A DNA stretch of 5,341 nt, taken from positions 1 through 5,341 of the forward strand of contig JAHZGZ010000318.1 of NCBI GenBank assembly GCA_019420545.1, in the 5' to 3' direction. Of the stretch, positions 1-4,520 are shown piece after piece; position 1 is the stretch's first letter; every line of letters starts with the position of its first letter. A program made the translations under genes and the position numbers. The DNA comes from Bacteroidales bacterium (lineage in GTDB: Bacteria; Bacteroidota; Bacteroidia; Bacteroidales; Muribaculaceae). The notes beneath the pieces are model-generated. The model searched no databases, had not been told where the DNA came from, and was given only the letters and a program-made list of their open reading frames with translations.

Positions 1-17
1 ATGACCGACGGGAGGTA

Positions 18-46
18 TTGTTTTTTATATTATTGATATATTTTTG
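18..46 (+). promoter_or_regulatory. Candidate Bacteroidetes-type promoter
   Basis: TATTTTTG at 39-46 matches the Bacteroides -7 consensus TAnnTTTG exactly. A TTG at 18-20 (ATTG, three of four against the -33 TTTG) lies 18 bases upstream, close to the usual spacing of about 19. Transcription would start near position 53 and run rightwards into the GC-richer island and then towards the gene at 407. The region is T-rich, so a chance match is quite possible. A transcript from here to 407 would have an unusually long leader of roughly 350 nt, or could be a separate small RNA. Confidence 0.35.
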
Positions 47-100
47 TATTTGTTTCAAAAAACGGCAAGAGGTTGTGTGATTATAAAGTTACCTTTTTTC

Positions 101-194
101 TCGTATAGCTTGGCCGCTTTCCGCCCTGTGCCTCAGTCGTGTACATACAGTACACTCCTTCACCACATGTCGAAAATCGACTCAACCTATACGA
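101..194 (+). ncRNA. Candidate structured RNA or leader element (unrecognised)
   Basis: An outer stem pairs TCGTATAG (101-108) with CTATACGA (187-194). After one C/C mismatch it continues with 110-113 against 182-185 (three Watson-Crick pairs and one G-U). Two perfect hairpins lie inside: GTGTAC/GTACAC (139-144/150-155, 5-nt loop) and GTCGA/TCGAC (169-173/177-181, 3-nt loop). The second abuts the outer stem directly. Together they form a closed multi-branch fold of 94 nt. It sits in the only GC-richer part of an AT-rich spacer, which is a common signature of RNA genes. I do not recognise a known family: it lacks the tRNA T-arm sequence, SRP-type conserved loops and riboswitch cores that I know. 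Strand is assigned from the upstream promoter candidate; the stems would form equally well on the minus strand. DNA-level operator palindromes are an alternative. Confidence 0.25.
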
Positions 195-251
195 CCCTGT
201 CGGCAACATTTATTATTAAACAAGCTCTAATTCTTCGATGCAAATTTACTA

Positions 252-300
252 ATATAAAGTTTATATCCTACTCATAGTAGACAAAAATCCCACTTTTTGT
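252..300. repeat. Three abutting palindromes
   Basis: Three perfect inverted repeats lie almost end to end. ATATAAA-G-TTTATAT spans 252-266, CTACT-CAT-AGTAG spans 268-280, and ACAAAAA-(6)-TTTTTGT spans 281-300. The last one contains TTTG at 296-299, the possible -33 box of the promoter proposed upstream of the gene at 407. The arrangement could be a regulator binding region, or for the last repeat a weak A/U-rich terminator hairpin of an upstream transcript. The repeats are directly visible; any function is inference, and AT-rich DNA produces short palindromes by chance. Confidence 0.45.
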
Positions 301-326
301 TAAACTTAAATTTCCTATAATTCTTG
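296..326 (+). promoter_or_regulatory. Weak promoter candidate for the 407 gene cluster
   Basis: TTTG at 296-299 could be a -33 element. Eighteen bases later TAATTCTTG (318-326) resembles the -7 consensus TAnnTTTG, but with one extra base and one mismatch. If used, it would start a transcript near position 333 with a leader of about 75 nt before the ATG at 407. It is the nearest candidate upstream of the plus-strand genes. The match is imperfect and I would not rely on it. Confidence 0.22.
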
Positions 327-406
327 TGAAATAATGTAACTCATGTTCGTAATTCCGCCACTTTTCATTAACTTAGCGCTGATGTAACCCTCAAAGCCAA
401 TTTGAT

Positions 407-730
407 ATGTCCGAAGATAACAATATGTTTGACGAAAACAACGCCATAAAATTCATCAGGCAATACATGCCTGTCGACATAGCCATGAAATACAGCGATG
501 ACGAGATACTCAACATCATAGACATGATATGGGATTTCTACGAAGACAACGGTTTCCTTGAGATTCCTGCCGACGATGCCGGTGACGCCGAGCCGGAGCT
601 TCCGCAGATCATGGCATACGTCAACAAAATGCTTGCCAAAGACAAACTCGCCGTGGTTGACACAGCCGACGTCCACTACATTGTGGAAGGCGAACTCGAA
701 TACGAAAAATCACTTGACGTCGACGCTTGA
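407..730 (+). CDS. Small acidic conserved-type hypothetical protein
   Basis: This 107-residue protein has no function I can name. It is strikingly acidic: 27 Asp/Glu against 7 Lys/Arg. There is no signal peptide or membrane segment, so it should be cytoplasmic. The first half (about 12-52) looks helical, with hydrophobic residues spaced between acidic ones, as in DDEILNIIDMIWDFYEDNG. A Pro/Asp/Glu-rich linker follows at about 54-65, then a second helical part (66-101) ending in EGELEYEKSL. From memory, similar small acidic proteins occur in Bacteroides genomes, annotated only as hypothetical. The ATG at 407 is preceded by no clear Shine-Dalgarno sequence, as is normal in this phylum; Met7 is a possible alternative start. 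Its stop lies 5 bases before the next start codon, so co-translation with the OmpA-like gene is likely. Coding status is well supported by length, composition and operon position; function is unknown. Confidence 0.8.
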   Translation: MSEDNNMFDENNAIKFIRQYMPVDIAMKYSDDEILNIIDMIWDFYEDNGFLEIPADDAGDAEPELPQIMAYVNKMLAKDKLAVVDTADVHYIVEGELEYEKSLDVDA

Positions 731-735
731 TAATC

Positions 736-1482
736 ATGCATCGCATTGCAACAGTCATATTATCCCTCATACTACTTTTATCGGGAGATAATGCCATATA
801 TGCCGACAATATCTTCCGTAAAATAGCCCGTATTGGCACGACATCCGAAAAGCAGAAGTCCGACAGCATCAACGCTCAGAAAGACACCGGTAAGAAAGCA
901 AAAAAAGAGAAGAAATCAAAAGAGGCAGTAACTACCGATCCGTTTGAACTTTCACTTGATGAAAATCTCGTCGTGCCGGCAGTGAACGACAAGCTAAAGC
1001 CTGTCATTGCCGACTATATGAACGAAGTCGCCAAGAAACTTGCACAGCGCAAGATCGCACGCATCGAGACAATGCGCGGCGGCGAAGTTGTAGTGGCCAC
1101 TATCAGTTCCGATCTGCTATTTGCTCCCAACGACACTGTATTGCGGTCAACCGCACCTGAAATCTTGTCGCCATACCGCTCCCTGCTCAGCCGGGGCCTG
1201 TATAAATTCGTGCTCACGTGCCACACCGACAATACCGGATCCACACCATATACCGACCGTCTGAGCGAGGCACGTGTCAACGCTGTCGACAGCTGGCTGT
1301 CACGCACCCTCCCCGCCGATATCGTTCTCGTGCCATATGCACTCGGTGCGGCCGAACCGCTCCACCCCAACGACTCACAGACACATCGCGCCGCCAACCG
1401 CCGTATTGAAATTTTCATAGTCCCGACCGAGGGGCTTATCGATCTCGCCAAGTCAGGCAAACTCAGCAACGCCGCGCGCTAA
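736..1482 (+). CDS. Periplasmic OmpA C-terminal-domain (peptidoglycan-binding) protein
   Basis: This 248-residue protein begins with a signal peptide: MHR, a hydrophobic stretch at 4-16, and likely cleavage after Ala23. A Lys-rich segment with KKAKKEKK (about 38-63) comes next, then a spacer. An OmpA/MotB-type domain covers about 118-230. Family landmarks are visible: LLFAPNDTVL at the domain start, HTDNTG with Asp165, LSEAR with Arg180, and ANRRIEIF at the end. Asp165 and Arg180 correspond to the pair that holds the diaminopimelate of peptidoglycan in OmpA-like domains such as that of Acinetobacter OmpA. There is no beta-barrel and no lipobox Cys, so it is probably a soluble periplasmic protein bound to the wall. 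An in-frame TTG at 727 would add three residues, but ATG at 736 is the better start because it directly precedes the basic residue and hydrophobic core of the signal peptide. The specific role is unknown. Confidence 0.88.
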   Translation: MHRIATVILSLILLLSGDNAIYADNIFRKIARIGTTSEKQKSDSINAQKDTGKKAKKEKKSKEAVTTDPFELSLDENLVVPAVNDKLKPVIADYMNEVAKKLAQRKIARIETMRGGEVVVATISSDLLFAPNDTVLRSTAPEILSPYRSLLSRGLYKFVLTCHTDNTGSTPYTDRLSEARVNAVDSWLSRTLPADIVLVPYALGAAEPLHPNDSQTHRAANRRIEIFIVPTEGLIDLAKSGKLSNAAR

Positions 1483-1529
1483 GAGCGTACTTTAGAGTGT
1501 GTTAAAAATAAAACATCACATATCTCATA

Positions 1530-2585
1530 ATGAAATCCACCCTCTACACGGCTGCCGCAATAGTTCTGGCGCTCTCTGCGGCATGCACTACATCACATGC
1601 CTCCACCCCCGGATTTACCGTTACTACACAGGTTCCGGCCGAGGGCAAGAACAAGATGGCATACCTCGTAAACCGCGAGACCGGCAACAAGGTCGACAGT
1701 GTGCTTGTATCCGGCAGTCAGCTTAAATTTTCGGGCACTGTTGCCGATCCATATTATGCCCGCATTCTTATCGGCGACAAGCGTGGTCCGGCGTTTATAG
1801 TCGAGCCGGGCGATATAGTTATCGCCGACGACGGGACGTGCACATCGACACCGCTCAACAAGGAGATGAAAGCCTTCACCGACCGCTATATGCAAGTAGC
1901 CCGCTCACTTGACTCCCTCCCTTCCGACTCCCTGCGCCAGGTGGCCGTCGATCAGTTCAAAGCCGCTGCCGACAGCACTATGAAAGCACATATCGCCGAT
2001 CCTCTCGGCCGCATCATATTCCTCGACAAGGCATCGGAATGCCGCACATCGGCCGAACTTGAGGAGCTGCTGAAGACATATCCGCAATTCCGCGACCTCA
2101 AAAACGTAACCGACATAGCCACAAGTCTCCATAACGCCGAGGCCACTGCTCCCGGCAAGAAATTCACCGACTTCACCGTCGATTACAACGGGAAATCGCA
2201 GAAACTCAGCGACTACGCAGGCAAAGGCAAGTGGCTTCTCGTCGACTTCTGGGCAAGCTGGTGCGGACCGTGCCGCCGTGCCATGCCATTGCTGAAAGAG
2301 ATTTACACAGAATATAAGGATAAGGGCCTCGAGGTACTCGGCGTGGCCGTATGGGATGAGCCGGCCGATTCGGAGCGTGCCGCCCGACAGCTGCAGCTCC
2401 CCTGGCCACAGATTATCAATGCACAGAAAATACCTACCGATATCTACGGTATATACGGCATCCCCCATCTGATGCTGATCGCTCCCGACGGTACTATCGC
2501 CGCACGCGGTATCGAGGGCGACGAACTTCGTAAGGTTGTCGCCGACGCGTTCAGTCATGCTCCCGAAACAGCCACCGAACAGTAG
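1530..2585 (+). CDS. TlpA-like thiol-disulfide oxidoreductase, probable lipoprotein, with N-terminal DUF4369-like region
   Basis: This 351-residue protein has an export signal ending in ALSAAC. Cys19 would be lipidated, although Ser at -3 makes the lipobox imperfect. Residues about 27-105 form a beta-rich region resembling DUF4369, which often precedes thioredoxin domains in Bacteroidetes. A helical linker follows (about 107-203). The AhpC/TSA-TlpA thioredoxin domain spans about 207-342. It has the redox motif WCGPC (Trp244, Cys245, Cys248), the preceding VDFWASW strand, and the cis-proline in GIPHLMLI (Pro312). It probably reduces or shuffles disulfides of exported proteins, facing the periplasm, but partners are not evident. 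The start ATG has only an A/T-rich upstream stretch. It follows the OmpA-like gene by 47 bp and could be in the same transcript. Its last 35 bases overlap the end of the convergent VanZ-like gene. Confidence 0.93.
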   Translation: MKSTLYTAAAIVLALSAACTTSHASTPGFTVTTQVPAEGKNKMAYLVNRETGNKVDSVLVSGSQLKFSGTVADPYYARILIGDKRGPAFIVEPGDIVIADDGTCTSTPLNKEMKAFTDRYMQVARSLDSLPSDSLRQVAVDQFKAAADSTMKAHIADPLGRIIFLDKASECRTSAELEELLKTYPQFRDLKNVTDIATSLHNAEATAPGKKFTDFTVDYNGKSQKLSDYAGKGKWLLVDFWASWCGPCRRAMPLLKEIYTEYKDKGLEVLGVAVWDEPADSERAARQLQLPWPQIINAQKIPTDIYGIYGIPHLMLIAPDGTIAARGIEGDELRKVVADAFSHAPETATEQ

Positions 2586-2988
2586 CGCTCCACCCCCCGA
2601 GGCATATCATCCATCCGACAAACGCTCCGGCCACATCGGCCAGAAAATCCATCATATCCTCGCCGCGGCCCATTCCCATTGCTCCTTGCAGCAGTTCGAT
2701 GGCGCCCCCGAAGAGCGAAACAATAAGGAAATATACAAACAGCAATCCCTTAGGCGCGCGCACCGAGTCATCAAGCCGGTGCGCCGCTTTTTTTCTGAGA
2801 GCATCAAGCCCCATACAGAGTATCATCCCCATCATCATTATGCCATGCACAACCTTGTCGGCACCCTCGAAAAGCTCTATATGCGTACCCTGTAACGGAT
2901 CAGGCCACAGTGTCAGATAAAGTATCGCCAGCAGACACAAGATACTCAGCGTCCATGCCGGCAGTCCGCGGATAAGCAGCCTCAACAT
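2551..2988 (-). CDS. VanZ-like small integral membrane protein
   Basis: This 145-residue protein has four predicted membrane segments at about 9-28, 44-62, 81-99 and 114-132. The VanZ family pattern is visible: DKVVH at 44-48 at the start of the second segment, then E98 and Q101 (IELLQ), R108, D114 and the glycines of the final segment (GAFVG). Asp118 occupies the position where Asn is usual in my memory of the family. VanZ confers low-level teicoplanin resistance in enterococci, but most family members in non-resistant bacteria have no known role and this should not be called a resistance gene. The frame stays open for 79 codons upstream, but the sequence there is the wrong frame of the Nudix gene. 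The ATG at 2988 is the sensible start: it overlaps the Nudix stop by 7 bases (ATGTTGA) and begins the first membrane segment. This suggests translational coupling. Confidence 0.85.
   Translation of the reverse strand: MLRLLIRGLPAWTLSILCLLAILYLTLWPDPLQGTHIELFEGADKVVHGIMMMGMILCMGLDALRKKAAHRLDDSVRAPKGLLFVYFLIVSLFGGAIELLQGAMGMGRGEDMMDFLADVAGAFVGWMICLGGWSATVRWLFREHD
2754..2794 (+). terminator. Intrinsic terminator for the plus-strand genes, inside the VanZ-like gene
   Basis: GCGCACCG (2758-2765) pairs perfectly with CGGTGCGC (2777-2784) around an 11-nt loop. After a single bulged C at 2757 the stem extends by three more G-C pairs (2754-2756 with 2785-2787). A run of seven T (2788-2794) follows immediately. 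This is a textbook rho-independent terminator on the plus strand. It lies about 170 bases beyond the thioredoxin stop codon. On the minus strand the T-run becomes A before the hairpin, so it should not stop the VanZ-like gene's own transcript. The same bases encode residues about 65-78 of the VanZ-like protein (the cytoplasmic-looking basic loop KKAAHRLDDSVRA). Confidence 0.7.
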
Positions 2989-3533
2989 ACGCGGTCCTCC
3001 CCTTTTGCCATTACGCCCGGAAGCCCGCGGCGCAGCCGTTCGCAGAATATGGTTGTCAGAGCATTGCTCGTGCTGCCGTTGCCTGCCGGATGCACCATCG
3101 TCAGCGCCACTTCGGCAGGCTGCCATTCGGCGAAATCCACTTCGACCGACAGTTTCAGCTCCTGGCCAGCTACAGCACGTGCGATAAACCCGACCATAAG
3201 CAGTCCCTTTCGGGCAAACCACCATGTGCCGGCAAGCTCCAGCGCCTCGATATCAAGCCCCGTCTCCTCCTTTATCTCGCGACGCACCGCCTCTTCGGCA
3301 GTCTCGCCCGGAGCCATATAGCCCGACACCAGATTGCAGTACTGCGTGCTGATATATGCCTGACGCTGCAACAGCACTTCATCGCGCTCGTTGGCTACAA
3401 GTGCTATCACACATGTCGAAAACATGTCAAACCATGGCTTCCCACACTTCTCACACCAAGGCACAATCCCCTCGTCGCCCAGTTCTTTTCCACCGAGCCT
3501 GCTGCCGCAATCAGGACAATATGTAAATCGCAT
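2982..3533 (-). CDS. Zinc-ribbon Nudix hydrolase, NudC-like
   Basis: This 183-residue protein has an N-terminal zinc ribbon (Cys6, Cys9, Cys27, Cys30) followed by a Nudix domain. The Nudix box at 71-93 matches Gx5Ex7REUxEExGU at every fixed position: Gly71, Glu77, then REIKEETGL from Arg85. The ribbon-plus-Nudix order is that of NudC, the NADH pyrophosphatase that also removes NAD caps from RNA in E. coli. It lacks the extra N-terminal domain of the roughly 257-residue E. coli enzyme. The downstream NudC signature SQPWPFPxS is not intact: the equivalent stretch (about 101-116) reads AGTWWFARKGLLMVGF. Hydrolysis of a nucleoside diphosphate-X substrate is well supported; NAD(H) as the substrate is not. 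A 7-bp overlap joins it to the VanZ-like gene, and 49 bp separate it from the radical SAM gene upstream. Confidence 0.9.
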   Translation of the reverse strand: MRFTYCPDCGSRLGGKELGDEGIVPWCEKCGKPWFDMFSTCVIALVANERDEVLLQRQAYISTQYCNLVSGYMAPGETAEEAVRREIKEETGLDIEALELAGTWWFARKGLLMVGFIARAVAGQELKLSVEVDFAEWQPAEVALTMVHPAGNGSTSNALTTIFCERLRRGLPGVMAKGEDRVC

Positions 3534-3582
3534 TTCCGTAAATTTTTCTCAAATTATCTTAATAACGCACAGATCCCGTCTT

Positions 3583-4500
3583 TTAGTTTACACCCTGCCT
3601 TATTCCTTTCTCTGCAAGCAGGCGCTCCAACCGATGCACGAATTCATAGTTCTTCAGCCCCCAGCGCGGGCTTATAAGCATATCGCCCGGCGACTGGCTG
3701 GTAAAGCGCTCGATAGCGATAGCGGGATCCAGACGCCCCACCGCCTTGCAGCAAAAATCGAGATAGCCATCCACTGTCCATGGCGTGAACGTCTCTTCGC
3801 CGGCAGCTACGGCACGGGCAAGCGGTGTGTCGCTCACAATCTGAAGCTGATGGAACTTCACGGTATCGGGATGCAGCAGATTCACCGCATCTATAGTATG
3901 CAGCATCATGCTTTCCGTCTCACCCGGCAGCCCCATTATAAGATGCAGCCCGGTATAAAGCCCTTCATCGCGGGCAATCTCTACAGCCCCTACGGTATCG
4001 GCCCAGCGGTGACAGCGGTTGACGCGGCGCAACGTCGAGTCGTGTGCGCTCTCGGCGCCAAACTCAAGCATCACAAATTTCCCGTTCCGTCGTATGTCGC
4101 CTAAAAAACGCGCCACGCGCCGGTCGAAGCAGTCAGGGCGCGTGCCCACTACCAGTCCGTCGATCCCATCCACGTCAAGCGCTTCCTGACATGCGTCGCG
4201 GAAACTTCCGAAACCGCGGTGTGTCGACGTGTACGACTGGAAATAAGCCAGATACCTCATCGCAGGATACTTCCGGCCGAAAAACCGACGCCCCTTTTCA
4301 AGCTGTACCGATATACTGTCGCTCGCCAGGCAATATCCCGGTGTAAAAGCCATATTGTTGCAATACGAGCACCCGCCACGCCCTATCGTTCCGTCACGGT
4401 TGGGACAGCTACGGCCTGTGTTTACCGAAAGTTTCTGCATCTTCACGCCGAACCGTTCCCCGATGAAATCGGCATAGTCGCGGTAATACTTCTCAGCCAT
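3583..4500 (-). CDS. TIGR01212/YhcC-family radical SAM protein
   Basis: This 305-residue protein is close in length and order to E. coli YhcC. Cys32, Cys44 and Cys47 (C-x11-C-x2-C, within SCPNRDGTIGRGGCSYCN) would bind the [4Fe-4S] cluster that cleaves S-adenosylmethionine. Family landmarks follow: RYLAYFQSYTSTH (83-95), VGTRPDC (118-124), LEFGAESAHDSTLRRVNR (145-162), HLIMGLPGE (186-194) and KFHQLQIV (215-222). The radical SAM barrel is of the Elp3-like type. The substrate was long unknown; I recall, without being able to check, that the Bacillus relative YtqA has been linked to tRNA wobble-uridine modification. The ATG at 4500 lies 20 bp after the aroC stop, with no Shine-Dalgarno sequence in the gap, so it is almost certainly co-transcribed with aroC. 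No membrane segment or signal peptide is seen, so it should be cytoplasmic. Confidence 0.93.
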   Translation of the reverse strand: MAEKYYRDYADFIGERFGVKMQKLSVNTGRSCPNRDGTIGRGGCSYCNNMAFTPGYCLASDSISVQLEKGRRFFGRKYPAMRYLAYFQSYTSTHRGFGSFRDACQEALDVDGIDGLVVGTRPDCFDRRVARFLGDIRRNGKFVMLEFGAESAHDSTLRRVNRCHRWADTVGAVEIARDEGLYTGLHLIMGLPGETESMMLHTIDAVNLLHPDTVKFHQLQIVSDTPLARAVAAGEETFTPWTVDGYLDFCCKAVGRLDPAIAIERFTSQSPGDMLISPRWGLKNYEFVHRLERLLAEKGIRQGVN

Positions 4501-4520
4501 GAAATAAAGGGATAAAACGA

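Larger units (their letters stand above)
1..406. other. AT-rich non-coding region with a GC-richer structured island
   Basis: I see no convincing gene here. The longest open frame (44-277) has no ribosome binding site, no recognisable domain and a composition that follows the local base bias, so I treat it as spurious. The base composition is uneven. Positions 21-60 have 4 G/C of 40, positions 111-210 have 52 of 100, and positions 211-300 have 23 of 90. The GC-rich island coincides with a set of nested inverted repeats and may be an RNA gene or leader. Alternatively it is a decayed remnant of coding sequence, because its GC content resembles that of the neighbouring genes. A promoter-like element precedes it, and a cluster of palindromes plus a weaker promoter candidate follow it. 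The gene upstream of position 1 cannot be seen. Confidence 0.7.

Noticed and set aside
164..176. 13-base repeat CACATGTCGAAAA, found again at 3410-3422
   Set aside because: The second copy lies inside the Nudix coding sequence in unrelated context; one such match in 5.3 kb is plausible by chance.
241..248. CAAATTTA, which reads as TAAATTTG (a -7 match) on the minus strand
   Set aside because: No TTTG-like -33 element sits at the right distance, and no minus-strand gene is visible to its left in the window.
44..277. Open frame of 77 codons on the plus strand in the AT-rich left region
   Set aside because: No start signal, no domain, composition follows local base bias, and it runs through the inverted repeats; most likely a chance frame.
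1014..1469. Long minus-strand frame opposite the OmpA-like gene, and a similar 217-codon frame at 1905-2558 opposite the thioredoxin gene
   Set aside because: Both are antisense shadows of clearly coding genes, with no family resemblance; GC-rich codons leave few stops on the opposite strand.
2551..2988. Annotating the VanZ-like gene as glycopeptide resistance
   Set aside because: No vanA-type genes are nearby and the family is widespread in sensitive bacteria; the context is housekeeping.
2989..3225. 79 extra in-frame codons upstream of the VanZ-like start
   Set aside because: The encoded residues are Arg/Gly/Ala-rich and unrelated to the family; the stretch is the shifted frame of the Nudix gene.
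3534..3582. Possible minus-strand promoter before the Nudix gene (TAATTTG on the minus strand)
   Set aside because: It is one base short of TAnnTTTG and has no -33 partner; read-through from aroC and the radical SAM gene is simpler.
3391..4104. 237-codon plus-strand frame across the Nudix and radical SAM genes
   Set aside because: It spans the boundary of two well-supported minus-strand genes and its product resembles nothing; it is a shadow frame.
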